Assembly (NCBI GenBank): GCA_014607495.2
Contig: CP053148.1
Location: 14,198,001-14,262,000 of the forward strand
Origin: Carposina sasakii
Taxonomy: Eukaryota; Arthropoda; Insecta; Lepidoptera; Carposinidae
Direction of reading: 5' to 3'
Length of the DNA: 64,000 nt
The notes below the pieces were generated by a model. It made no database searches and had not been told where the DNA came from. It saw only the letters and a list, made by a program, of their open reading frames with translations. The position numbers and the translations under genes were made by a program. Below are positions 1-9,656 of the stretch, piece by piece (within the stretch, counting starts at the first letter, position 1; the number at the start of each line of letters is the position of its first letter).

Positions 1-129
1 GAACCTCTGTTGCAAGTACTTTGTTATTTCCTCTGCTGTGACGCCCGTAGTGTCCTTCCCGGGCACCTTGTAAAATGTGTTCATGACCAGCTTGGCGGTG
101 TTCTGCTCACGCTGCGACCCAAGCGACAT
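1..129 (-). CDS. 5' end of an unidentified gene, possible paralogue of the protamine-like gene at 3229
   Basis: An ATG at 129-127 opens a 43-codon frame that runs off the left edge. It begins MSLGSQREQNTAKLVMNTFY and continues with a GVTAEEITKYL segment. The pattern xTAK, then about 17 residues, then G-V/T-x-x-x-I-x-x-[FY]L also occurs in the protein at 3229-3588 (PTAKYIIRYL ... GTVDDILHFL). I therefore infer that both carry the same small helical, winged-helix-like domain. The two genes are divergently oriented about 3.1 kb apart. I see no intron signal before the edge. No function can be given from this fragment; the protein-like composition and the matched motif make it likely to be a real coding start. 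Confidence 0.6.
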   Translation of the reverse strand, partial: MSLGSQREQNTAKLVMNTFYKVPGKDTTGVTAEEITKYLQQRF

Positions 130-843
130 TTTACTGTGGTTTTCTCAATTTTCCACTAATATCAACATTTCTATTTATTAGCAATAGCCTAAATTTGCAT
201 TAAAAAAATTGCAAAATGCTTGAATATAATTGAATACTTTATAAAAGAATATTCAGTAGAAAATAATGACTGATGATGACGTTGATGTGTAAAATTCTGG
301 AAAACAAATTAATATGCCAAAATTCAGAAGAAAATTATATTTAAATATAGAACAAAGTATTTATTTATATTTTCAAAAAGTATTTTATTTTGAAAATAGT
401 TTTCTCCAAAGACCTTACATTGCACCATGATTGCACCATTGCACCTTTATCAAAGCGAACAAAACAGAAAGAGAAAAAGCCTATTCTAATTGACAATATA
501 TCTAAGAGTAAGAAAGACAAGGCCTGCACGACAAGATCTTTTCAAATAGACCTCAAATTGAGCTTTTCCTAAGCTATTTGGTGAAGACATTTTCCTCAAT
601 TAAACATGGATCTTTCAAGTTTTTCAGTAAAAAGTGTTTTATAGTGGTACAATGAGGTCTTCTATATGCTACATTACAAAGACAAATAATAGAATACTTA
701 GGATATAGTTTATTTGGCTTTTGGCTTATACACATACCTACACAGACAACAACAAGTCAAGAAAATAGATATAAGATCTGATCTGATCGGAGATATATGA
801 CAGTGAATTAACAATAAGAAGGTACAGACAAATGACAAATATA
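130..843. other. AT-rich intergenic stretch, nothing recognised
   Basis: This is non-coding sequence upstream of the left-edge gene. A 60-codon frame at 390-572 has a low-complexity Lys/Ser composition and no recognisable domain, so I do not call it. No repeat family could be assigned before the MITE that begins at 844. Confidence 0.5.
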
Positions 844-1216
844 CAGGGTGATTTTTGGTCGTCAACGTTCCCGAAAACTACGGAATCTCCTCATCATCAC
901 GATCATTTTTCTCCATGGAAGCATACCTGGGAAGTGTTTGGTTTCGAAAATATTAGGGTCCAAAGTTAAGTAAATAGACTGCGTTTTTCTGCATAAATGC
1001 ACATAGACGCGCGTAGCGGGATTTTTTCACGAAAAATAATTAATATCGGTCTATAAAAAAACTAACATAAACACTAGACACTATAAATTTCGCACAATCA
1101 AGGAATGAAAAATAAAAAAAAATAAAAAATCCCAGCATTTTTTTGGCATAAACTTACTTTATTTGATGTATAGAGTACGTACCCTTCGTTAAGGGTGGCC
1201 ACAAAAAAAAACCCTG
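844..1216 (+). mobile_element. TA-flanked MITE, CAGGGTG family, copy 1
   Basis: About 373 bp starting CAGGGTGATTTTTGGTCGTC and ending in ACCCTG, flanked by TA on both sides. Three more copies lie at 12086-12466 (inverted), 13026-13409 and 30034-30416. There is no coding capacity. The TA duplication and short CAGGG/CCCTG ends suggest mobilisation by a Tc1/mariner-type transposase, which is an inference. Confidence 0.8.
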
Positions 1217-2084
1217 TATATATATATATAATACATAGAGAAGGTACAAAGAAGGCCTTAGGCCGCTTGTCCACCGCCACCGTCACGTGGCGTGGCCGCT
1301 AGAACTAGGCACGGTTTTATGACAGGCCGATGTGCCGACAATACGAAACACGTTAATTGTTCTTGTGTCGCACCGCGCCAGTGTTGCCAGATCGTACATT
1401 GCGAAATTATCTCATATTTGTTGCAAAATTATCGTGTTTTTATCGCATGATAGAATATATGGACAAGGTATGAAATCCTAGCCCCCCCGCTCAAGAGTTG
1501 GAATTTAGTGCATTTTAGGGGTAAATGTATGTTTACAAAATTATCGTAGAATTTGAACGAATCATCGTGTGATACCTAATTTAAATTTTTATGGCATGGC
1601 ACTCAAAATTATCGTGGATCTACAATAATTATCGTGCATCTGGCAATGCTGCACCGCGCCGTTCGCCCGGTTTTTGTCTTGTCTTTGAGCCACCGATATA
1701 TGCGCGGTAAGAAAAAAAAAATGCGTGGTAGAGTGTAAAAGCAACTTTTCTATAGCGGCCGCTACGACTTTGTCCACGTGAAAGGGCATTACACCCATGC
1801 AAAGCCGGGGCGGATACCTAATAAAAATTGAGCATCGGCACTATGAATTACAAAACGTTAACGCGAACGAGTTCGATATAAAAACTCGCACTAAGTTAGC
1901 AATAATGAATGAATTCTACCGCAGGGACGTCGGTGTATACTATACCCCATTGTATCCTTTTGTTTGCTTTACTCCCGAGATATATTTTCTTGATAGCTGA
2001 AACACCATTAGACTTATCTTGGTACCAATCAAATCGCACAAGAGACTAAAAAGGACTCGTTACTTAGAGAAGTCCATCCAATAA
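1217..2084. other. Non-coding stretch with loosely repeated AATTATCGTG words
   Basis: Between 1395 and 1640 the words AAATTATCGTG, ATCGTGTG and AATTATCGTGC recur at irregular spacing, an imperfect short-word array like those seen elsewhere in this window. A few open frames of 60-70 codons have no domain-like content. No gene is called. Confidence 0.4.
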
Positions 2085-2330
2085 GAGTACAAGATAAAGA
2101 TAATGCACAGATATTGGCTTCATCGAAATGAGTTAAGCATACAAGATGATTGTATTTTCTTGAGAACTCGTGTAGTACTTCCACCAGGAATGAGAAATAC
2201 AATACTACAGTAGCTGCATCAAACCCACAGTGGTATTGTCCATACAGCATCAATAGCACGAAGCTATGTGTGGTGGCCTCACTTGGACAAAGACATAGAT
2301 TGTTACGGTAGAAACATACAATTACTTACA
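2085..2330 (+). pseudogene. Degraded Gypsy-type LTR retrotransposon integrase fragment
   Basis: Reading + around 2159-2310 gives a segment like the N-terminal zinc-binding part of retrotransposon integrases: a V-V-L-P-P-G-M-R start, then H-Q-T-H-S-G-I-V-H, then S-Y-V-W-W-P-H-L-D-K-D-I-D. The HxxxH and YVWWP signatures are typical of Ty3/Gypsy elements. An in-frame TAG falls after the ILQ segment, and no protease, reverse transcriptase or catalytic DDE core is visible nearby, so this is a dead fragment. The AT-rich sequence from 2330 to about 2700 could be more of the element, but I cannot show it. Confidence 0.6.
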
Positions 2331-2737
2331 AAAATGTTTTAGTTTGGTTACAATTAAGGTATGCAGAGGTGTCTTTTAGACTCCTCGGATAATCAATTCA
2401 CCCAACCATTTAAATGTGAACCTCATGATCCATTATGTATGACCCTATTTTTCAATAGCACAACATAGAGCCGTGCCCGTTATGTACCTACTATTAGACT
2501 AGAGTTCTGCTACGTACCTCGTAGCCAGACTTCGCAGCTCCGTACGGGTCCGACCGCTCAACCTGCGTAAGTAAATAAGACAAATACAACACGCAAGACA
2601 AGGCAAATATAGCCGCTAGTTATTTAGTTTAATATTAGTAGTTAGTTTATTAGTAGTACTCAATTCTTGAACCGGCTAGCCCTATAGTAGGTACTTGGCA
2701 GATTTCAGAGATATCTATTATACGACACTTGGGCCAA

Positions 2738-2942
2738 ATCAGACATACGCCCCTTTATTACCTAACTAGCAAAAGCAAAGCGATAGCGAAAATTGTACAA
2801 AAATCGCTGATTGCTTATAAATTCCTATTACGTAAAATAGTTTTCCAAGGAACTTTGACATTTCAAGGCAAATATTGTACAATTTTCGCTATCGCTTTGC
2901 TTCGGCTTTGCTATTGCTAATACGTAATCAGGGGGCCGGTCC
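2738..2942. mobile_element. Palindromic MITE, copy 1
   Basis: Arms AGCAAAGCGATAGCGAAAAT (about 2773) and its complement ATTTTCGCTATCGCTTTGCT (about 2882) flank a roughly 80 bp middle. Outer ends read GGGCC...GGGGGCC with TAACTAGC/TACGTAATC inside. A second copy in the opposite orientation is at 26945-27135 and a shorter remnant at about 46490-46560. It is non-coding and would fold into a long hairpin. Confidence 0.65.
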
Positions 2943-3167
2943 ATACCTGAGCAAAACTGCTGGGAGGCCAAGACCATCTTCGTGTGAAATTATAATAAAA
3001 ACTTCTTGTGAACATTAACACCTATTTGTACAGAATGAAACTAGAATCTTCTTGGTAAAAATGAAAAAGAACATCACAAATGTCAAATAGAATACTCTGG
3101 GCCAAAATTTTATTTTGTTTTTACCTTCGAAGAAATGTAGTTAAGTCAATCATTTTACAATTTTTAG

Positions 3168-3173
3168 TATAAG
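3168..3173 (+). promoter_or_regulatory. Possible TATA-like box for the protamine-like gene
   Basis: TATAAG lies 56 bp upstream of the chosen ATG at 3229, which would suit a short 5' UTR. The assignment is by position only. Confidence 0.3.
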
Positions 3174-3228
3174 TTTAAGTTCATTTTTGGTAATAAAAGA
3201 TTTGGACCAACAAAATTGCAAACCAAAA

Positions 3229-3588
3229 ATGGATAACATGGAGGAAGGGGCGGAAATCCAAGAGAATAAACTGCAGCCGACGGCGAAGTACATAATAAGG
3301 TACCTCAAAGATAACAAAACTGGAGGCACAGTGGACGACATCCTTCATTTCCTGCGCCGAGACCAGAGCCGTTACGCTTCATCAGATGATCTCAGTAAGA
3401 CGGTGCGCAACTTCCTGGACAGTGGGACTGCATTGGGTTTTCTGGAAAAGAAGGGGTCACATTACCTGAACTGGATAGCTCGGGAGGCCTGTTTTTGCCG
3501 CAAGAGGCGTAGGCGCCGCAGCTGCCGCCGCCGACGTCGCAAACGCAGCTGTGGGTGCCGCAAGAAGAAGCGAAGACGCCGCTGCTAA
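3229..3588 (+). CDS. Small nuclear basic protein: winged-helix-like domain plus protamine-like Cys/Arg tail
   Basis: Single-exon gene for 119 residues. ATG at 3229 has A at -3 and G at +4; the frame is open further upstream to 3187 but with no ATG. Residues 1-15 are acidic (MDNMEEGAEIQENKL). Residues 17-82 (PTAKYIIRYL ... GFLEKKGSHYLNW) form a helix-helix-turn-helix-beta pattern like a linker-histone or winged-helix fold; it may belong to the insect DUF4777-type group, which I cannot verify. Residues 85-119 are a basic tail with 22 Arg/Lys and six Cys (88, 90, 99, 108, 110, 119), ending in Cys. Cys-rich Arg tracts are the hallmark of protamines, which compact sperm chromatin and cross-link through disulphides, so a sperm nuclear role is my inference. 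A poly(A) signal follows at 3664. Long minus-strand frames over this gene are shadows of its CG-rich tail. Confidence 0.8.
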   Translation: MDNMEEGAEIQENKLQPTAKYIIRYLKDNKTGGTVDDILHFLRRDQSRYASSDDLSKTVRNFLDSGTALGFLEKKGSHYLNWIAREACFCRKRRRRRSCRRRRRKRSCGCRKKKRRRRC

Positions 3589-3663
3589 TTGCCAATTGTG
3601 ACGTTTGTGGGCGTTTAAATTGTCTGTCGTTTGTGATGTCTTGAGATTTGGATGGTTTAAATT

Positions 3664-3669
3664 AATAAA
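3664..3669 (+). terminator. Poly(A) signal of the protamine-like gene
   Basis: AATAAA lies 75 bp after the TAA stop, followed by an AT-rich stretch. It fits a very short 3' UTR and supports a compact, intronless transcript. Confidence 0.65.
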
Positions 3670-4190
3670 AATTTTAAACTTATTTTTGTCTATTCTTAGT
3701 ATACGTCTTATTTCCATTTCCTTGACCATATACTTAGATAAGTATATGATTTTGCACCTGTTACAGGAGTGATGGCATGCGTACCTATGTGATTGCTGAT
3801 GGGTCAAGTAGCACAGAGACGCAACTCTGCGCTTCGCTTGACGTGTCGAAGCGCATCGCACCTAACGTGTCGTGTACCTACCCCTACACCCGCCATCCTG
3901 ATATTAATTTTTTCTGAGAAGTTGACCATGTGCGAATTTAAGAAATTGTCTTTTTGAGAATTTGACATTTCAAGAAATTGACATTCTGAGAAAGTCATTT
4001 CGCGTCCGGTTGTCATTATAAGCTGAAACGATGGATCCACACAGCAGCCCGCGGCATGATGAGCCGACGGCCGTGCCGGCGACTTTATGCGCGGCAGTCT
4101 CTCAATAGAGCCAGCCGGCGGCCATGATGCCGCCGCGGTCTCCGTCAGAGCCAAGCCAAACCACATACCCTTACACGCTTACACGTGATA
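3670..4190. other. Non-coding; imperfect short-word array at 3905-4005
   Basis: No gene is seen. From 3905 to 4005 words such as GAGAAGTTGACCAT, AAGAAATTG, GAGAATTTGACATT and AAGAAATTGACATT recur without fixed spacing. Similar arrays lie at 14936-15090, 50171-50345, 51575-51739 and 52190-52275. Confidence 0.4.
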
Positions 4191-4880
4191 CCGGCTCTGT
4201 ACACACTCGCCGAGACACCCCGAGACAGACCGAGAGCGAGTGTGTACAGGATGCCCTCGTCTAGTCTCGTCCGCTTGGGACTCGCCTCGGTAGGTCTCGG
4301 TCGCGTGTCGGTTTTTGGTGGCCGAGTCAAAGGGTCTCGTCCGGTCTTGCGAGGTGAACGAGATCAAGCCTGTACACACACACTCGTTCATTTAGTTGCC
4401 TGCCAACTGTGTTTGAGTGAAGACGTGTTCACGATGTAGTTCAATGATCGTGAAAATGAATTTTTAGAATGCTATTAAATAGACCTGCTATTAAACGGAC
4501 GAGGCTCTGACGCTCAATAGCTTATAATACCAATTTAGCACGGAAACATTTCCTATTGGATTTGTTACCGGTAGCTAGATTGTTGTATTTGTGCCCGAAA
4601 AGCGGCAGTAGGCTCACTACTTACCACGTGGGACTTTATAGGCTAACTGACGAAAACCTTGGGGGAAAATGGGCGTGACCTTTATGTATGTATTAAACAG
4701 AATCTTTTATTTGGAACCCAAAACATGTTTTGTGATTTTTCTTTTCTCATAGATGCGTAAATTTATTGTAATAACTAACAGCACAAAGACAAACAGCAGC
4801 AGCAGTTTCTACGTCCATCGTGGATAGCGTCTCGCCCGAGGGTCTCGGCGGGACTGTCTCGGCGAGTGTGTACAGCCGGC
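4191..4880. mobile_element. Non-autonomous DNA transposon with GTACACACTCGCCGAGACA ends
   Basis: The left end reads CTGTACACACTCGCCGAGAC from 4196. The right end, read from 4880 on the minus strand, gives GCCGGCTGTACACACTCGCC. The subterminal parts repeat GTCTCG/CGAGAC. About 690 bp with no transposase; small frames inside (for example 4185-4439) have no domain and are not called. Confidence 0.65.
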
Positions 4881-4934
4881 ATGACGCCATAAATCAAACT
4901 TTTTTTTACTATGCGTCACAAATTACGTCACTAA

Positions 4935-5532
4935 AGCCTTGTTCGGACTAGGCTAGTATTTTAGTCCAGCAGCGAGTAATTTAGTTGCTAAACTACTCGC
5001 TACTGCCCAGAAATCGTTCGCATTACGGTCGAGTACAGTACACAAGTGTGGTGTTTTGCAAGATGAACAGGCTGAACGTAATAAAGTGAATAAATTGTTT
5101 AAGCTAATCGTAACGGCTATTTTAGAAGAGGTGGATGAGGAAATTTGTGTGATTAATGAAACGTAGCTATGGGTACGAAAATGGTTCTATAGAAGAGATA
5201 AACTAGGAGCTACTAACTCTTCTGAAAGAATTAGCATAAAAATAACCCAAATAATACTTCGATAGTTTGAGAATGTCCGAAAGTTGTATGAGTTTTTGCG
5301 GAAACTAATAAAAGCGACTAAATCGACAAGTTCGCATATATTTAGCCGGTGAACCAATGAGCACGGACGCGTGGTGGGAGGCGCTACTCGCCCGATAAAA
5401 AAAGAGTAAAATGGATCGACTCGACTTATTCATCCACTAAACTACATGACTAATTTTTTGTGGTTCGCACACATTTAGCCATTAAATTATTCGCTACTCT
5501 ACTAAATTACTAGCCTAGTCCGAACTAGGCTT
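4935..5532. mobile_element. MITE with CTTGTTCGGACTAGGCTAG inverted ends
   Basis: The left end AGCCTTGTTCGGACTAGGCT is matched by the right end AGCCTAGTTCGGACTAGGCT on the minus strand, both followed by AGTA..TTTAGT. About 598 bp, non-coding. Internal words TAGTTGCTAAACTACTCGC also occur in both orientations. Confidence 0.75.
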
Positions 5533-5639
5533 ACCTAAGAGAGAGCGCACACCATAGTCACGAGCAGGGATTTGGTATCTCCTCTTTTCTATGGTCACGA
5601 CCAGGGACTTGGTACTAATACCTCGCACCACACACCAAA

Positions 5640-6130
5640 GACGAAACGTCTTGTCTATATCTATTCTAATATTATAAAGAGCTAAACTTTGATTGTTTGT
5701 TTGTTTATTTGCAGCGAATAGGCTCCGAAACTACTGGACCTACTTCAAAAATTCTTTCACCGTTAGAATCCTTATTGGACCCAGATGAATATAGGCTATA
5801 GGGTTTCGCATAATTTCCACTGGGCTGGAATAAATTTTTGATTTCTTGGTTGAATGATGATGAATGGAAACGTCTGAAAAATCCTCAAAAACGAGTGTCA
5901 AATTATTTATTTATTTATTTTTAGAAAAACATCTACATGAGCCCACGAAGAAACGGACATGTAGAAAAAAAAATTGAAATTCACAATGAAATGACACCTA
6001 CTCCCTTCCAGCTTTTCCCGCCGAATAAGATGAAATTTGGTATTTATGTTCGTTAGGGGGTGTAAGAGAGCACTGAAAACGGATGTTCCGAAATTCCCAT
6101 ATAATCTTGCTGAAATAAAAGAGTAGGTAG
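5640..6130 (+). repeat. Interspersed repeat related to 41970-42300 and 20218-20836
   Basis: Starts TCTAATATTATAAAGAG and contains TTCTTTCACCGTTAGAATCCTTATTGG. The same segments occur inverted at 41970-42300, and the TATAATATTAG end recurs at 20836 and 42290. It resembles a moth SINE-like or truncated non-LTR family; I do not name it. Confidence 0.5.
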
Positions 6131-6159
6131 AGTTAATGCTTTTGACACTTGTAGGTATT

Positions 6160-7512
6160 ATTATTATTATTATTTGTATCTCTTTTGAAATTCTCGGGAC
6201 TACAGAGTCCCGGTCCTTTGAGAGGCGTGCATCGGGCCGTAGCCAAGATGTAGAGGCCCTTTTAAGAGAACTTTAATATGGTGTTGGATACACATGACGG
6301 ATACCATCGCCGAACGCACAATATGATACACCCGGCGATGGTCTCCGCCATGTGCAAGACTATTGGAGTGCAGAGCTCTGTCATGCGATGGGAAACAAGG
6401 TCATGGGCTATGGGGCTGAATTTTGGGTAGGGTTGGAAAATCGGGCTATTGAAGGAGACTAACGGACACCTGCCATTACAACCAAGTCTCATAATTGTTA
6501 GGTGGCAGGCGGTGACTCGCCAACTCATTTCGACAAAGGGGGCAACATTTGGTGAGTGGCTAGGGTGGAGGGGTGCCCCTGGACTTTAAACCGAAGCCAA
6601 CTTGTCACTTACTGACGGGCACGTCCACCCTCGAGCTGTCATAGCTCTCGCGACTCCACTCTGCCCGGCCGGCGAAGGCAAGGCAGAGGCGGGGGAACTG
6701 TTCCTCGTCAGACCTCACTCCGGCGCCGGAGATGAGGAACAGGGTCTTCCCCCGGGAGTACTTCAGGTCCGTGGGAACGCTACCTCCCAACAGCTCGCCA
6801 CAAGCTGCATTATTATTATTATTGTATCTCTGTTTAAATTCTCGGGACTACAGAGTCCCGGTCCTTTGAGAGGCGTGCATCGGGCCGTGGCCAAGATGTA
6901 GAGGCCCTTTTTAGAGAACTTTTAATATGGTGTGGGATACACATGGCGGATACCATCGCCGACCGCACAATATGATACACCCGGCGATGGTCCCCGCCAT
7001 GTACAAGACTATTGGAGTGCAGAGCTATGTCATGCGAAGGAAACAAAGGTCATGGGCTATGGGGCTGAATGTTGGGTGGGGTTGGGTAACTGGGCTATTG
7101 AAGGAGACTAACGGACGCCTGCCATTACAACCAAGTCTCATAATTGTTTGGTGGCAGGCGGTGACTCGCCGACTCATTTCATGGGCCCCTTGAAACGGCC
7201 GCACGCACGGAGCGACAAAGGGGGCAACATTTGGTGAGCGGCTAGGGTGGAGGGGTGCCCCTGGACTTTAAACCGAAGCCAACTCGCCACTTACTGACGG
7301 GCACGTCCACCCTCGAGCTGTCATAGCTCTCGCGACTCCACTCTGCCCGGCTGGCGAAGGCAAGGCAGAGGTGGGGGAACTGTTCCTCGTCAGACTTCAC
7401 TGCGGCGCCGGAGATGAGGAACAGGGTCTTCCCCCGGGAGTACTTCAGGTCCGTGGGAACGCTACCTCCCAACAGCTCGCCACAAGCTGCCCTGCGGGCT
7501 TATTATTATTAT
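6160..7512. repeat. Tandem pair of about 650 bp repeats separated by (TTA)n
   Basis: The unit starting CTCGGGACTACAGAGTCCCG occurs at about 6193 and again at about 6840 with roughly 90 percent or better identity. Each unit begins after a TTATTATTATT tract and ends with CAGCTCGCCACAAGCTGC. The second copy carries an extra 30-odd bp at about 7180-7213. Open frames inside both copies are parallel shadows of the repeat and carry no domain. Confidence 0.75.
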
Positions 7513-7587
7513 TATTTTATGTTAACAGGCAGGCAGTTGAGGCAACTGATTTTGCCTGTATCTGAATGTTCTCTTCTTAGGTTTTTC

Positions 7588-7772
7588 TATGTTCTTTAAT
7601 GTGTTTGTCAAGTTTGTTTTTGAAATTATTGACACTTGGTGCCAAAACCACTTCTTCTGGTAGTTTGTTCCAAGGGTTCACTACCCTGTTGGTAATAAAG
7701 TTTTTGCGGGGATTGCTATGTGAGATATAATATCCGTAGAAAGAGTTAATATCACTTGCTATACAAAACAAT
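7588..7772 (-). pseudogene. C-terminal fragment of a non-LTR retrotransposon reverse transcriptase
   Basis: Minus-strand frame containing RKNFITNRVVNPWNKLPEEV followed by V-x-A-P-S-V-N-N-F-K-N-K-L-D. This is the usual end of Jockey/CR1-type ORF2 proteins. The rest of the element is not beside it. Confidence 0.6.
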
Positions 7773-7924
7773 CTAGACTTATCTTGACATTCAATCCTGT
7801 CTTACTCATTTTACATAATTTCCTATTTTTCATAAATAAATACCTACTGCTCGTTCGCCATAACATAACGCCATACTAAGGATAATAGCAATTTTTATTT
7901 TGTAAATATATATATTTTCAATAA

Positions 7925-8195
7925 ATTACATACATACATACATACATATAATCACGCCTTTATCCCTTACGGAGTAGGCGGAGCACCAAGGGCCGATAGG
8001 ACCACATCGTGCCACTCCTGACCAATTTTGAGGGTACCTATAGTTGAGATGTACAAGTTCAGTTAGTTGTGACAGGTGGTCAGCCCATCGCCTACAAAAC
8101 ACCAAGACCCTCTTGTCCCTCTACTGACTTGTACAGTATGCCCGGAAAGAGAAGCAGTATTATACTTTTTTTTCACTCCCAGAGCAGCATAGAAG
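7925..8195 (-). repeat. Dispersed 260 bp repeat (GGCGATGGGCTGACCACCTG family)
   Basis: Inverted copy of the element at 42466-42730. On its sense strand it contains GGGACAAGAGGGTCTTGGTG, GGCGATGGGCTGACCACC and ATTGGTCAGGAGTGGCAC and ends in a (TATG)n tail. Other copies: 16105-16188, 28122-28266, 40444-40652 and a split copy at 50425-51455. Size, tail and copy number suggest a SINE, but I cannot confirm pol III boxes. Confidence 0.65.
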
Positions 8196-9067
8196 AATAG
8201 AATACAATTTCAATAAATTATGGGGTTTTATTTTTTCTTAAACTATCGACACTACACAAGATTACGGAAAAACATGCATCGCCGCACACCGAGTCCGGCA
8301 GTGCCGTGCGTGATTTAGGAAAGGATTAACGTATATTTGAAAATGGTCTCGATATCGATGAATGAAATGAGTCTGATCCGCAAAACGCAACTACGCGCGC
8401 GAGTGCGTCAAAAACCCGCACGATGATGCAGATCTGCACTCCCGCAAGTACCTGCGTAGGTCCGTCGACACGCAACATGCAGCGTGGTGCATAGCAGTGT
8501 GTTTATCGCCTAAATTCAAGCTGGCTGAACACACATTTTTGCATTTTTCTACAAAACCGCTGTACGTATCACAAAACATATGCACAAAACTTTTAGCCCG
8601 ATGCCAGTCACAAATTTATGTGACGCCCGTTGATATGCAAAAAGTCGTCTAAATCACTTCTAAACTTCCGTTACCGAGATTGAGAGACCAGCGAAAAATG
8701 GTTTTTCAAGCTGGCTGAACACGTTTTCGATCGATTATCTAAGATTCTGTAGCGTCACAAATTCTGAAATAAGGGTGTTTAGCCGTCACATAAAGTACCC
8801 TATTGACCTAGTTAAATGTGAGCTATTTTGATGATTTGTCCAGCCAGCCTGAGCTACATAAGTACAATTTTTAATCTAAACAAGTGTTTTTTTAAATTTA
8901 TTTTGTTGATTTTAATGTCTGATTTAAAATTCAAAAAAATTCGATGGTCGAAAAAATGAAAACAAAAATCTCCAGTAGTTCGACGGTAGAAGAAATGGAA
9001 AAAAAATGTTACTAGTTCTACGATCGAACTAATTGAATCGAACTAGTGAGAACATAACATCAGGTAG
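8196..9067. other. Non-coding; repeated AAGCTGGCTGAACAC words
   Basis: CAAGCTGGCTGAACAC occurs at about 8518 and 8708 and a related inverted CAGCCAGCCTGAG at about 8839, suggesting a degraded MITE. No gene is seen. Confidence 0.4.
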
Positions 9068-9215
9068 GCCTAACGAGTCACAGTTTGACTGGTTGGGAAT
9101 GATTTAAAAAGGTCTCCCATGTGTCACAGTGTGACTGTTAGGAATTATTTTACAAAGTTCTCCCAACGAGTCAGTGTTACAGGTGTTACAGGTTACAGTG
9201 TGACTCGTTGGGAAC
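9068..9215. repeat. Cluster of three short GAGTCACAGT hairpins
   Basis: Related hairpin units CTAACGAGTCACAGTTTGAC, GTGTCACAGTGTGACTGTTA and ACAGTGTGACTCGTTGGGAA follow each other within 150 bp. Each is partly self-complementary, as in a small hairpin MITE inserted repeatedly or tandemly copied. Confidence 0.45.
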
Positions 9216-9235
9216 AAACGGATGAAGAGTTAATG

Positions 9236-9486
9236 CATGTCATACTTCGTAGCGGTGTCCGAAAGGTAACGTTGTACGAACTTCATTCTTATATCTAAAA
9301 AATGTACGTAATTTGTACTAAATTGTACGCTATCTAAAAAATGTATATTAAAGAATTAAGAGAAATTAACAATCAACATGTCACCGCTAGGAAGGATACT
9401 TCCTATTTATTTCGCTAAGTACTAATGGACCTTTTGGTTTTGCGGTTAGCCAGAAAAAATGTACGAAATATGTTCATTTACCTTAT
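9236..9486 (+). repeat. Direct repeat, left copy (pair with 14410-14655)
   Basis: Shares AATGTACGTAATTTGTACTA, ATGTCACCGCTAGGAAG, TACTAATGGACCTTT and TGTTCATTTACCTTAT in the same order with 14410-14655. The two copies bracket the non-LTR retrotransposon. Confidence 0.6.
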
Positions 9487-9656
9487 TAAAAAAATGCATA
9501 TGCAAATCAAAAATTATCTCTAATATGAAATTTATAAATAAAAGCAAAAATAAATGTAAAGCAACTTGGTCAGTTATAAATCATGAAATGGGTAATATGA
9601 CATTACAAAATGACATATCAGTAAATATTAATAATATAATTTTTTTTTAAACGAAA

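Noticed and set aside
3392..3861. Long minus-strand frames over and downstream of the protamine-like gene
   Set aside because: They are Ala/Cys-rich mirror images of the Arg/Cys codons on the plus strand, with no independent domain; the plus frame has a good start and a poly(A) signal.
4185..4439. 84-codon frame as a gene
   Set aside because: It lies inside a transposon with inverted CGAGAC-rich ends, and its composition follows those repeats.
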